A stretch of 64,000 nt of DNA, from NCBI RefSeq assembly GCF_900113865.1, contig NZ_FOQY01000039.1:1-64000 (forward strand), given 5' to 3'. Below the pieces are notes generated by a model. That model searched no databases. It was not told the DNA's origin and was given only the letters and a program-made list of their open reading frames with translations. Source of the stretch: Streptosporangium canum (GTDB taxonomy: Bacteria > Actinomycetota > Actinomycetes > Streptosporangiales > Streptosporangiaceae). The position numbers and the translations under genes were made by a program. Shown piece after piece: positions 1-8,690 of the stretch (position 1 is the first letter of the stretch; each line of letters begins with the position of its first letter).

Positions 1-70
1 CGCTCGACTTGCATGTGTTAAGCACGCCGCCAGCGTTCGTCCTGAGCCAGGATCAAACTCTCCAAACAAT
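1..70 (-). rRNA. rrs: 16S ribosomal RNA, 5' end only
   Basis: Read on the minus strand this is the universal 5' end of bacterial 16S rRNA, including the GAGTTTGATCCTGGCTCAG primer site (reverse complement around 42-60), followed by the ACGAACGCTGGCGGCGTGC block. The gene runs out of the window to the left. The mature 5' end is placed near 70 by comparison with other 16S genes and is accurate to a few bases. Confidence 0.97.
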
Positions 71-285
71 GTTTGAAAGGTTTTCCCGACTGAAAGCACC
101 CGGACTCGCATCCGGATGTATCAACCAAAGGAATCCGTCCCCCACCAGAGATGGGTTGGACGGGGTTGTGCTTCATGCACTGGCTTTTAACACACTGTTG
201 AGTTCTCAAGAAACGGACGCGTTCTCCATCTTCCCGGCCAACTGGCCCGGCGTCCGGGGCGTTTCGTTCGTTCCGTTGTGTCTTT
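71..285 (-). other. 16S rRNA precursor leader
   Basis: Transcribed spacer between the putative rrn promoter and the mature 16S 5' end. It holds the TTGAGAACTCAACAGTGTG element (minus strand, near 191-211), which recurs in actinobacterial rrn leaders and probably takes part in antitermination or RNase III processing. No protein gene is supported here. Confidence 0.6.
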
Positions 286-314
286 ATTCTTTCAGGCCCG
301 CTTTTTCGTGTCAA
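286..314 (-). promoter_or_regulatory. rrn promoter candidate
   Basis: On the minus strand a perfect -35 box TTGACA (309-314) is followed after 17 bases by AAGAAT (286-291), a 4/6 match to the -10 consensus. It points at the 16S gene about 215 bases away. It is the best sigma70-type match in the rRNA upstream region; further rrn promoters between 320 and 600 are possible but I could not pick one. Confidence 0.5.
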
Positions 315-636
315 ACCGGCCCGTTTGGAACCACTTGACTTGATCTAGCTGGTCTTACCGGAATTCCGACCGCCCCGTCTCCGGGGCAACCCCTCAAACT
401 TACCAGCCTCTGAGCGGCTCTGCGAACCGATCTTTGGAACCGTTGGCTTCAAGGGTTTACCGACAAACACGGAGCAAGCCACACCGAAGTCACCAGAGTG
501 ATTGGAGTGGTTTGCGCCGGACCTTGCCGACATCGAAAGATTAGCAGTCCTCGAAGACCGCTCGGGACGGAACGGCGGAGCCCGTCGAGGTGTTCCGGGC
601 CGGGCCGGGCCCGGCGGAAAACATAGACTCGACGGG

Positions 637-2724
637 GTGAGCAGCCAGACGCCGCCTACGGCGAAGAAGGTTCCCAGCGAGCGCGTGCACCACGGGGACA
701 CCGTGGTCGATGACTACGCGTGGCTGACGGTCAAGGACGACCCCGAGACGGTCGCATATCTGGAGGCGGAGAACGCCTACACGCAGCAGGCCACGTCCCA
801 CCTCAAGCCCCTGCAGGAAACGATCTTCCAGGAGATCAAGGACCGGACCCTGGAGACGGACCTCTCGGTCCCCACCCGCAAGAACGGCTGGTGGTACTAC
901 TCCCGGACCGTGGAGGGCAAGCAGTACGGCATCCAGTGCCGGGTGGCCGCCGACGGCGAGACTCCCCCGGAGTTGAAGGCGGGCGAGTCGCTTCCCGGTG
1001 AGCAGATCCTGCTCGACGGGAACGAGCTGGCCGGGGAGAGCGGCTTCTTCGCCATCGGCACCAGCGCGGTCAGCCCCGCCGGCGATCTGCTGGCCTACTC
1101 CGTCAACTTCACCGGCGACGAGCGCTTCACCCTGAAGGTGAAGGACCTCGCCACGGGAGAGACCCTCCCCGACGAGATCCCCGGCATCTTCTACGGCGGG
1201 GCGTGGTCGGCCGACGGCACCGCGTTCTTCTACACGACGGTCGACGAGGCCTGGCGGCCCAACCGGGTCCACCGGCACACGATCGGCACCTCGGCCGAGG
1301 AGGACGTGCTCGTCCACGAGGAGGGCGACGAGCGGTTCTGGATCGGCATCGGGCTCAGCCGGAGCGAGCGCTACCTCGTGCTCTCCGCCGGAAGCAAGAT
1401 CACCAGCGAGGTCCGCATCCTTGAGGCGGACGACCCGGCGGGTGAGTTCCGTCTCGTCCGGCCGCGCGAGACCGGTGTCGAGTACGGCATCGACCACGCC
1501 GGCGACCACTTCCTGGTCCTGCACAACCAGAACGCGGAGAACTTCGAGCTGGCCACCGCGCCGCTCGACGCCCCGGGCGACTGGACCCCGCTGATCGAGC
1601 ACCGCGAGGACACCCGGCTGCTCGACGTCGATGCCTTCCAGAGCCACACCGTCGTGCACTTCCGCCGTGACGGCCTCACCGGCATCCGCATCCTGCCCCG
1701 GGACGCCGGGACCTACCGGAGCGAGCGTCTCGACTCCGCGTACGAGATCTCCTTCCCCGAGCCGATCTACGACGTCTCGCCCGCGGGCAACCCGGAGTTC
1801 GCCACCGAACGGCTCCGCCTCGGCTACACCAGCATGATCACCCCGCCCTCGGTCTACGACTACGACCTGCAGGCGCGCGAGCTGATCCTGCTGAAGCAGA
1901 AGGTCGTGCTCGGCGGCTACGACCCGGCCGACTACGAGCAGTTCCGCGAGTGGGCCACCGCCTCCGACGGCACCCGGGTCCCCATCTCGATCGTGGCCAG
2001 GAAGGGCACCGAACGGCCCGCGCCCACCGTGCTGTACGGCTACGGCAGCTACGAGATCTCGATCGACCCGTCGTTCTCGGTGGCCCGGCTGAGCCTGCTC
2101 GACAGGGGCTTCGTCTTCGCCATCGCGCACGTCAGAGGCGGCGGTGAGATGGGGCGCCGCTGGTACGAGGACGGCAAGTTCCAGAAGAAGAAGAACACCT
2201 TCACCGACTTCGTGGCCGCCGCCGAGCACCTCAAGGCGGCGAACCGGTCGAGCGCGATCATCGCCAGGGGCGGTTCGGCCGGCGGCCTGCTGATGGGCGC
2301 GGTCACCAACCTCTCCCCGGAGACCTTCGCGGGCGTGGTCGCCGAGGTGCCGTTCGTGGACGCGCTGAACACGATCCTCGATCCGTCGCTGCCGCTGACC
2401 GTCATCGAGTGGGACGAGTGGGGCGACCCGCTGCACAACGCGGACGTGTACGAGTACATGAAGTCCTACTCGCCCTACGAGAACGTGGACGACCGGGTCT
2501 ACCCGCCGATCCTCGCCATCACCAGCCTCAACGACACCCGTGTCTTCTACCACGAGCCCGCCAAGTGGATCGCGAGGCTCCGCGACGTCGCGGACGGCGG
2601 GCCCTTCCTCCTCAAGACGGAGATGGGCGCCGGGCACGGGGGCCGCAGCGGCAGGTACGACTCCTGGCGCGAGGAGGCCCTCACCCTCTCCTGGATCCTC
2701 GACACGGCCAAGGTGACCCCGTGA
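637..2724 (+). CDS. Prolyl oligopeptidase family serine peptidase (S9A)
   Basis: A 695-residue cytosolic peptidase that cuts short peptides after proline. The N-terminal half is the beta-propeller region and the C-terminal third the alpha/beta-hydrolase domain. The triad is visible: Ser547 in GGSAGG, Asp633 in SLNDTR and His667 in GAGHGG. Length is normal for the family (about 690-730). I chose GTG at 637 because the protein then begins just before the conserved DDYAWL region; the frame is open further upstream to 502 but that stretch has no family similarity. TAGACT at 624-629 lies 8 bases before the GTG and there is no Shine-Dalgarno, so the mRNA is probably leaderless. Overlaps the next gene by GTGA, so the two are likely co-translated. 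Confidence 0.93.
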   Translation: MSSQTPPTAKKVPSERVHHGDTVVDDYAWLTVKDDPETVAYLEAENAYTQQATSHLKPLQETIFQEIKDRTLETDLSVPTRKNGWWYYSRTVEGKQYGIQCRVAADGETPPELKAGESLPGEQILLDGNELAGESGFFAIGTSAVSPAGDLLAYSVNFTGDERFTLKVKDLATGETLPDEIPGIFYGGAWSADGTAFFYTTVDEAWRPNRVHRHTIGTSAEEDVLVHEEGDERFWIGIGLSRSERYLVLSAGSKITSEVRILEADDPAGEFRLVRPRETGVEYGIDHAGDHFLVLHNQNAENFELATAPLDAPGDWTPLIEHREDTRLLDVDAFQSHTVVHFRRDGLTGIRILPRDAGTYRSERLDSAYEISFPEPIYDVSPAGNPEFATERLRLGYTSMITPPSVYDYDLQARELILLKQKVVLGGYDPADYEQFREWATASDGTRVPISIVARKGTERPAPTVLYGYGSYEISIDPSFSVARLSLLDRGFVFAIAHVRGGGEMGRRWYEDGKFQKKKNTFTDFVAAAEHLKAANRSSAIIARGGSAGGLLMGAVTNLSPETFAGVVAEVPFVDALNTILDPSLPLTVIEWDEWGDPLHNADVYEYMKSYSPYENVDDRVYPPILAITSLNDTRVFYHEPAKWIARLRDVADGGPFLLKTEMGAGHGGRSGRYDSWREEALTLSWILDTAKVTP

Positions 2725-3749
2725 CCTACATCGCGGCAGAGGGCAGATACGACGGCCTCCAGCCGTACAACAGGGTCGGGAAGAGCGGGCTGAGGCTCCC
2801 GGCGGTCTCCCTGGGGCTCTGGCACAACTTCGGCGACGACAGGCCCTTCGACACCCAGCGGGCCATCCTCAGGAGGGCCTTCGACCTGGGCGTGACCCAC
2901 TTCGACCTGGCCAACAACTACGGCCCGCCGTACGGCTCGGCGGAGACCAACTTCGGCCGGCACTTCCGCGAGGACTTCGCGAGATACCGCGACGAGCTGG
3001 TCATCTCCACCAAGGCCGGATACGACATGTGGCCCGGGCCGTACGGCGAGTGGGGGTCGCGGAAGTACCTGCTGTCCAGCCTCGACCAGTCGCTGAAGCG
3101 GCTGGGGCTGGACTACGTCGACATCTTCTACAGCCACCGGTTCGATCCGGACACGCCGCTGGAGGAGACGATGGGCGCGCTGGACCACGCGGTCCGGTCG
3201 GGCAGGGCGCTCTACGCGGGCATCTCGTCCTACTCGCCGGAGCACACCGCCGAGGCCGCCCGGATCCTGCGCGAGATGGGCACGCCGCTGCTGATCCACC
3301 AGCCGTCGTACTCGATGCTGAACCGGTGGATCGAGGGCGGCCTGCTCGACGTCCTGGAGGAGGAGGGCGTGGGCTGCATCGCGTTCTCGCCGCTGGCGCA
3401 GGGGATGCTGACCGACCGCTACCTCGACGGCGTCCCCGAGGGGTCGAGGGCCTCGCTGGGGCACTTCCTCACCCCGGAGATGCTCACCGAGGAGAGCATG
3501 CGGCACGTCCGCACGCTCAACGAGATCGCGCGGCGGCGCGGCCAGTCCCTCGCCCAGATGGCGCTGGCGTGGGCGCTGCGCGACAGGCGGGTCACCTCGG
3601 TGCTGATCGGCGCGAGCAGCGTCCGGCAGCTGGAGGACAGCCTCGGGGCGGTGGGCGGCCTGTCCTTCACCGACGAAGAGCTTGAGGCGATCGACAAGGA
3701 CGCGGTCGAGGCGGGCGTCAACCTCTGGTCCAGTTCCAGCGAGGCCTGA
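2721..3749 (+). CDS. Aldo/keto reductase
   Basis: A 342-residue NADPH-dependent oxidoreductase of the AKR superfamily, most like the YghZ / L-glyceraldehyde-3-phosphate reductase branch. Seen in sequence: the N-terminal strand with GLRLPAVSLGLW, the catalytic region FDLANNYGPPYGSAE (Asp and Tyr of the tetrad), Lys in VISTKAGYDMWPGPYG, and the His-bearing SHRFDPDTPLEE. The C-terminal VLIGASSVRQL segment is the usual NADP phosphate-binding loop. The GTG start overlaps the stop of the peptidase gene (GTGA), indicating an operon. Its substrate cannot be read from sequence. It converges on the next gene with only four bases between stop codons. Confidence 0.92.
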   Translation: MTYIAAEGRYDGLQPYNRVGKSGLRLPAVSLGLWHNFGDDRPFDTQRAILRRAFDLGVTHFDLANNYGPPYGSAETNFGRHFREDFARYRDELVISTKAGYDMWPGPYGEWGSRKYLLSSLDQSLKRLGLDYVDIFYSHRFDPDTPLEETMGALDHAVRSGRALYAGISSYSPEHTAEAARILREMGTPLLIHQPSYSMLNRWIEGGLLDVLEEEGVGCIAFSPLAQGMLTDRYLDGVPEGSRASLGHFLTPEMLTEESMRHVRTLNEIARRRGQSLAQMALAWALRDRRVTSVLIGASSVRQLEDSLGAVGGLSFTDEELEAIDKDAVEAGVNLWSSSSEA

Positions 3750-3753
3750 TCCC

Positions 3754-6180
3754 TCAAAGGGCCTCGTGTCGCTGCAGGTAGGCGAACGAGGCCCAACCGG
3801 GCAGGACCGGCAGCCAGAAGGTGAGCAGCCGGAACAGCAGCACGGCCGAGGTGGCGATCTCGGGAGAGAGGCCGGAGAGGGTCAGGCCGGCCGTGAGGGA
3901 GACCTCGACGGCGCCGAGGCCGCCGGGGGTCGGGGCGGCGGAGCCGATGGCGTTGCCGGCGAGGAAGACGATGGCGACGGCGGCGAAGCTGAGGGAGCCG
4001 CCGAAGGCGCGGACGCTGGCGTCGAGGCAGGCCACGAAGAAGATGGTCAGCAGCAGGGTGCCGCTGAATCCCTCGATGATCTTGCGGGGCGACTGGAGCA
4101 CGTCCAGCAGGCGCGGGATGACCCCGGAGAACAGCGACCGGATGCGCGAGGTGATCATCCGGCGCAGGCGGGGGATGGACACGGCGACCAGCATCAGCAC
4201 GGCCACGGCCAGCACGATGAACACCAGCGTGCGCGACGGGGTGAACGAGGTGGCCGCGCTGGAGCCGGTGATGTAGGCGAACAGCAGCAGCAGCGTGATG
4301 TGGAAGCCCAGGCCGATGAGCTGGGAGGCACCCACGCTGGCCACCGCCTGCCCCGGGGGGATGCCGCGTTTCTGCAGGTAGCGGGTGTTGATGGCGACGC
4401 CGCTGACCGCGGCCGGGGCGACCAGCTTCACGAACGACCCGGCGAACTGGACGAGCACGGTACGGCCCAGCGGGAGCTTCTCCGGCACGAAGCCCCTGAG
4501 CATCAGCGCGGCCGCGACGTAGCTCATCGCCGAGGCGACCAGCGCGACGCCGGTCCAGCTCCACTTGGCCGAGCTGATCATGTTCAGGTTGATCTGGGTG
4601 ATGTAGTAGACCAGGAAGTAGGCGGCGAAGGCGCTGGCGATGATGGTGATGAGGGTCCGCGGGCGGAAGCGCTCCAGGCGGACCTCCTCGACCTCGACTT
4701 TGGGCTCCAGCTCGACGATCTGCTCGCGGATCGCGGTCAGCAGCTCCTTGTCCTTGCTGAGCGCGGCCCTGGTCTCACGGGTGAGCGCGATCCGCTGGAG
4801 CAGCGGGAGTGCGCCGGCCAGCGTGTTCGGGCCGGCGACGGACGCGGCCGCGCGGACCGCGCGCTCGGCTCCGACGCGGAGGCTGAGATAGGTGAGCAGC
4901 TGGGCGATGTCGAGGCGGAGCAGGAGATCGCCGGCGGCGATCTCACCGCTGCGGGCGTCCATGAGGATGACGCGGCCCTCGTCGTCGACGTGGATGCTGT
5001 CGCCGGTCAGGCGCCGGTGCGCGAGCCGCTGGACCTGCAGGAGCAGGACCTGCTCCCAGATCTGGGCGAGCAGGTTGTCGTCGATCTCCTCGTCGGGGAT
5101 GTCGTCGAGCGCGCGGGTGGGGGTGTGCTCGTAGGCGAGCAGCGCGGCCTCGGTGCCGATCTCGCTGGTGCCGACGAGCCGGGGTGTGCTGGCCCCGGCG
5201 GCCTGCGCGGCGTACGCCATCAGGGCTTCGCGCTCCAGCTCCGCGCGGAGGGAGCGGATGGCCCGGCGGCGGGTCTCGGAGTTGAGCCGGATCCGCCGCC
5301 AGAGGCGGTAGAGGAGTCCGGCGACCTGGCGGTCGCGGTCGAGGACGGTGACGTCGAGGCGGCTGCCGTCCTTGAGGCCGATGGCGTATCGCCGGCTGCT
5401 CTGGTGGTCGTCGTCGAGCCTGCGGGCCCTGACCGGGGCGAAGCCGAGCTTGGCGACCGCCGCGACGACCGCGCTGCCCGGCGGGCGGGTGTTGGGGCTG
5501 CCCACGCCGTACAGGGTGGCGTAGCCGACGGCCAGGCCGACCAGGATGGAGACGACGATGCCGAGGATGGTGGCGGCCGTGGCGGCGAAGAGGGCGATCG
5601 CGTTGAGCGCGACCGCGCTCCACAGGGCCGCCCGCCAGGTGGGCCGGCGGGATATCCGCACCGCGGTGACGTAGGCGATGACCGAGGTGAGCAGCGTGTT
5701 GAGGGGTTCGACCCCGGTGCGGTCGCCGGTCAGCAGGATTCGCAGGTCGTCGGGGCCGGCGGTGAGCAGCCACTCGCCGAGCGCGAAGGACAGCACCATT
5801 CCGGTGATGGCCGCGAACAGTCCCTCGGCCACCCGGAGACCGTCGCGGTGGAGCACCCGCTCGATGGCGTAGGCGGCGGGGACGCCCAGCATGGCCGCCC
5901 CGCTCAGCACCCCGACCAGGCCGCTGAGCAGGAACGGCGCCCGCCTCGTGCCGTCGATGACGTCGCTTTCGAGGCCGTTCAGTGTCTTCTGCGCGACGAG
6001 GGCGAGCAGCACCACGGCCGCCAGTGCCATCAGGGTGGCCAGGAAGCGCAGAAGATCGGAGGGGCGCCGGATCCGCTGTGGGAGAAGTGGCTCGACGACG
6101 AGCACGACGGAATCGTCGCCCGTCGACGACCCCATGTCGTCAACGGGCGCAGCTTTGCCGCGTTCTCTGATTTTCGTCAC
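3754..6180 (-). CDS. Membrane protein with pseudokinase-like and flippase-like (LPG synthase TM) domains
   Basis: An 808-residue integral membrane protein. Residues about 30-250 hold several hydrophobic helices. Residues about 270-450 resemble a protein-kinase fold (AHRRLTGDSIHV in the catalytic-loop position, then ILMDARSGE). Residues about 490-808 match the lysylphosphatidylglycerol synthase transmembrane / YbhN (UPF0104) region, including GGLGAVE near the C-terminus. The soluble aminoacyltransferase domain of MprF is absent, so true lysyl-PG synthesis is unlikely; lipid or polyprenyl transport is the inference for such proteins. GTG at 6180 is taken as start; it lacks a strong ribosome binding site, and ATG at 6132 is the alternative. 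Confidence 0.85.
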   Translation of the reverse strand: MTKIRERGKAAPVDDMGSSTGDDSVVLVVEPLLPQRIRRPSDLLRFLATLMALAAVVLLALVAQKTLNGLESDVIDGTRRAPFLLSGLVGVLSGAAMLGVPAAYAIERVLHRDGLRVAEGLFAAITGMVLSFALGEWLLTAGPDDLRILLTGDRTGVEPLNTLLTSVIAYVTAVRISRRPTWRAALWSAVALNAIALFAATAATILGIVVSILVGLAVGYATLYGVGSPNTRPPGSAVVAAVAKLGFAPVRARRLDDDHQSSRRYAIGLKDGSRLDVTVLDRDRQVAGLLYRLWRRIRLNSETRRRAIRSLRAELEREALMAYAAQAAGASTPRLVGTSEIGTEAALLAYEHTPTRALDDIPDEEIDDNLLAQIWEQVLLLQVQRLAHRRLTGDSIHVDDEGRVILMDARSGEIAAGDLLLRLDIAQLLTYLSLRVGAERAVRAAASVAGPNTLAGALPLLQRIALTRETRAALSKDKELLTAIREQIVELEPKVEVEEVRLERFRPRTLITIIASAFAAYFLVYYITQINLNMISSAKWSWTGVALVASAMSYVAAALMLRGFVPEKLPLGRTVLVQFAGSFVKLVAPAAVSGVAINTRYLQKRGIPPGQAVASVGASQLIGLGFHITLLLLFAYITGSSAATSFTPSRTLVFIVLAVAVLMLVAVSIPRLRRMITSRIRSLFSGVIPRLLDVLQSPRKIIEGFSGTLLLTIFFVACLDASVRAFGGSLSFAAVAIVFLAGNAIGSAAPTPGGLGAVEVSLTAGLTLSGLSPEIATSAVLLFRLLTFWLPVLPGWASFAYLQRHEAL

Positions 6181-7034
6181 CGCCAGCGATTCTGCATGTT
6201 CCGCATTACAGGTGCGTCACCGATCTTCTCTTCCAGTGTCCACAATCGGAGGCATGCGTATCTCACTAGCCTCCGACAGTCTCGACGGTATAGCTCCCAT
6301 CCTGATGCCTGAGATCCGAAAAAAGGGGGCACGCGGTGATCGGCCATGGCGCCATGACCGATGAGCGGGCCGACTGAGCGTGGTGCTGTTCCCGGACCGC
6401 CGAGGATGTCGCCTCGGGCGCGGCGGACCAGGCGGTCGTGTGCCGCTGGACGGGGACCGGAGCGTCGATCGCGGCGAACAAGGTGCCGGGGGCTGGGCGG
6501 CCCTGTGTGTGGACGCGGCGACGGCGGCCGGGGCCCGGCGCTGGAACGACGCCGACGGGCCGGCCGTCAGCCTCCGGCTGACGTCGGCGCCTCTGCCGGA
6601 GGAGATCCTGGACGCCTGGTTCTCGGGGAGCGCCAGCTCTGACGAGACTGATCTGGCGAACATCGCCTACCTATCCGAGATCGAGAATTGACTTTGGGAC
6701 CTGCGGCGATGATGGCCGGGGCAGGCGACGTCCTGAAAAGCTGATCATCATGCGCTGCAGCCCGTTCGCCGCCGTGGTTTTCCCGTACCCGACCATAGCC
6801 ACTCCCCGGCGGCCGGCCGCTTCCGGGGACGACATCGGATACGACTGCGCGCACTAATGCCCACGACACGACTACCGTCAAGTAGGGCCGGAGAACGCCC
6901 GGAACGCTGATTCGACTCCGCTCGACAACAAATGTGGAGACGGTCGTTAAAGATCGCGATTACTCCTACCGTCCGTCCCATCGCGATCATGGGGGATTTC
7001 CTGCCCCGCTCTTGCCGGTGCCAGAGGAGTTTGC
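6181..7034. other. Gene-poor stretch with doubtful small reading frames
   Basis: An 854-base interval between divergent genes. A plus frame from 6380 to 6691 would give 103 residues with an acidic, protein-like C-terminus but no recognised domain and a poor start context. On the minus strand around 6740-6815 a frame contains VGYGKTT, which looks like part of a nucleotide-binding loop, but it is too short to be a domain. I see no tRNA, IS or repeat. It may contain eroded gene remnants and the promoter of the following peptidase. Confidence 0.4.
6380..6691 (+). CDS. Doubtful small hypothetical protein
   Basis: A possible 103-residue protein, unrecognised. The first 35 residues are Arg/Gly-rich and look like non-coding GC-rich DNA, while residues about 40-103 look more natural, with an amphipathic stretch around EEILDAWFSG and an acidic end. 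No convincing ribosome binding site precedes the start. It could be a remnant of a longer gene or a chance frame. Confidence 0.2.
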   Translation: MVLFPDRRGCRLGRGGPGGRVPLDGDRSVDRGEQGAGGWAALCVDAATAAGARRWNDADGPAVSLRLTSAPLPEEILDAWFSGSASSDETDLANIAYLSEIEN

Positions 7035-8597
7035 ATGCGCGCACGCGCTCACAAGAGTCTGCTGACCGCGATCACCGCGGCTTCGGCCTTGGTTCTGCCC
7101 GTGGTCTCCGTCGTCCCGGCCTCCGCCGCCGGACCTGACCCGCAGGCGTTCAGCCAGTCGGTCAAGGCTGCGGCCGTCAAGCGGCACGTGGAGAGGCTCC
7201 AGCGGATCGCCGACGCCAACGGCGGCACTCGCGCCGCGGGCACCCCGGGTCACGAGGCCTCGGCCGCCTATGTGGCGGACAAGCTGCGGGACGCGGGATA
7301 CAAGGTCAGCTTGCAGGAGTTCGAGTTCCCGTTCTTCCGCGAGGTCACCCCGACCGTGCTCGACCGTGTCTCGCCCGGCGCGAAGACCTATGTCCGCAAC
7401 ACGGACTTCAGGACCATGACGTACTCCGGCTCGGGGAAGGTCACGGGCACCGTGCAGGGGGTGGACCTGGTCCTGCCGCCGAGCCCGGAGCCCAGCTCCA
7501 CCTCGGGCTGCGAGGCGAGCGACTTCGCCGGGTTCACCCGCGGCAACATCGCGCTGATCCAGCGCGGTACCTGCAACTTCCAGCTCAAGGCCGAGCTGGC
7601 CCAGGCGGCCGGCGCCGCCGGCGTGATCATCTTCAACGAGGGGCAGCCGGGTGAGGGCGCCGACGACCGCCGGATCCTGCTGACCGGCACGCTCGGCGCC
7701 CCCACCACGAACATCCCGGTCGTCAGCACCACCTTCGCCGTCGGCGACGGACTGGCCGCCGCCGGAACGACGGTGACACTCTCCGCCGACACCGAGAGCG
7801 ACCCGCACCGCAAGACGCGCAACGTCCTGGCCGAAAGCCGCTGGGGGGACCCGGACAAGGTCGTCATGCTCGGTTCCCACCTGGACAGCGTCGTCGAGGG
7901 GCCGGGCATCAACGACAACGGCTCCGGCAGCGCGGGCATCCTGGAGACGGCGCTGAAGGCGAGCGTCCTGCCCACCAGGAACAGGCTCCGCTTCGCCTTC
8001 TGGGGCGCCGAGGAACTGGGCCTGCTCGGTTCCGCGCACTACGTGGCCGGTCTCTCCGCCGAGGAGAAGGCGAAGATCAAGCTGTACCTGAACTTCGACA
8101 TGATCGCCTCGCCGAACTACGTGTTCGGGATCTATGACGGCGACGACTCGGACGCGACCGGCGCTCCGGCGGGCCCCGCGGGCTCTGACAAGATCGAGCA
8201 GCTCTTCGAGTCGTACTTCACCGCGATCGGCAAGCCGTACACCGGCACCGACTTCACCGGGCGCTCGGACTACGGCCCCTTCATCGGGGTCGGCATCCCC
8301 GCGGGAGGCCTGTTCACCGGCGCCGAGGGCATCAAGACCGCCGACGAGGCCGCCAAGTTCGGCGGCGAGGCGGGGGTCGCCTACGACAAGTGCTACCACC
8401 AGGCGTGCGACACCCTCGCCAACATCGACGACAAGGCTCTCGCGGTGAACTCCGGCGCGATCGCGACGGCGGCGTTCGTCTACGCCTACAGCCGTACCCT
8501 GCCCGGCGGCGGCGCCCCCGGCCCCACCCGGCCGGGGACCGGCGGCGGCGGCCTCGGGCACGACCACGACCACGACCACAGCGGCGTCCCCAGGTAG
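7035..8597 (+). CDS. Secreted M28-family zinc aminopeptidase with PA domain
   Basis: A 520-residue exported enzyme that removes N-terminal amino acids from peptides. Residues 1-32 form a Sec signal peptide (Arg/Lys n-region, hydrophobic core, ASAAG cleavage site). Residues about 120-250 are a protease-associated domain, and residues about 260-490 the M28 catalytic domain. Zinc ligands and catalytic residues are visible: His-x-Asp in GSHLDSV, Asp in NDNGSG, Glu-Glu in AEELGLLGS, Asp in NFDMIASP and a late His in CYHQACD. This is the Streptomyces aminopeptidase S type. The C-terminus ends in a Gly/Pro linker and alternating His-Asp residues, perhaps a metal-binding tail. AGAGGAG sits 7 bases before the ATG. 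A strong terminator follows. Confidence 0.95.
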   Translation: MRARAHKSLLTAITAASALVLPVVSVVPASAAGPDPQAFSQSVKAAAVKRHVERLQRIADANGGTRAAGTPGHEASAAYVADKLRDAGYKVSLQEFEFPFFREVTPTVLDRVSPGAKTYVRNTDFRTMTYSGSGKVTGTVQGVDLVLPPSPEPSSTSGCEASDFAGFTRGNIALIQRGTCNFQLKAELAQAAGAAGVIIFNEGQPGEGADDRRILLTGTLGAPTTNIPVVSTTFAVGDGLAAAGTTVTLSADTESDPHRKTRNVLAESRWGDPDKVVMLGSHLDSVVEGPGINDNGSGSAGILETALKASVLPTRNRLRFAFWGAEELGLLGSAHYVAGLSAEEKAKIKLYLNFDMIASPNYVFGIYDGDDSDATGAPAGPAGSDKIEQLFESYFTAIGKPYTGTDFTGRSDYGPFIGVGIPAGGLFTGAEGIKTADEAAKFGGEAGVAYDKCYHQACDTLANIDDKALAVNSGAIATAAFVYAYSRTLPGGGAPGPTRPGTGGGGLGHDHDHDHSGVPR

Positions 8598-8617
8598 CAC
8601 CGCGCGACGAGAGCGCG

Positions 8618-8658
8618 GGGAAAGAGGGTGCGGCCGGTCCGGCCGCACCCTCTTTCCC
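8618..8658 (+). terminator. Strong intrinsic terminator after the M28 peptidase gene
   Basis: A perfect inverted repeat with 20-base arms (8618-8637 and 8639-8658). The arms begin GGGAAAGAGGG and close around GGTCC; the 3' arm ends in CTCTTTCCC and TTTT follows at 8663. It separates the peptidase gene from the oxidoreductase gene starting at 8691. Confidence 0.85.
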
Positions 8659-8690
8659 GTGCTTTTCCGTGCGCGGCTAGAGTCGGGGAC

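Noticed and set aside
541-2637. A 698-codon open frame on the minus strand opposite the prolyl oligopeptidase gene
   Set aside because: It is a by-product of high third-position G+C in the real gene. Its protein is Arg/Val/Gly/Asp-rich and has no domain.
3754-6180. Complete MprF (lysyl-phosphatidylglycerol synthase)
   Set aside because: Only the transmembrane flippase-like part is present; the C-terminal aminoacyltransferase domain is absent.
3682-6312. An 876-codon plus-strand frame opposite the flippase-like gene
   Set aside because: Extremely rich in Asp, Gly, Arg and Glu with no recognisable fold, and antisense to a gene with clear membrane and family features.
6740-6840. Minus-strand frame with VGYGKTT, resembling a Walker A loop
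   Set aside because: Only about 50 residues, stop codons on both sides, no Walker B and no homologous length; too weak to call even as a pseudogene.
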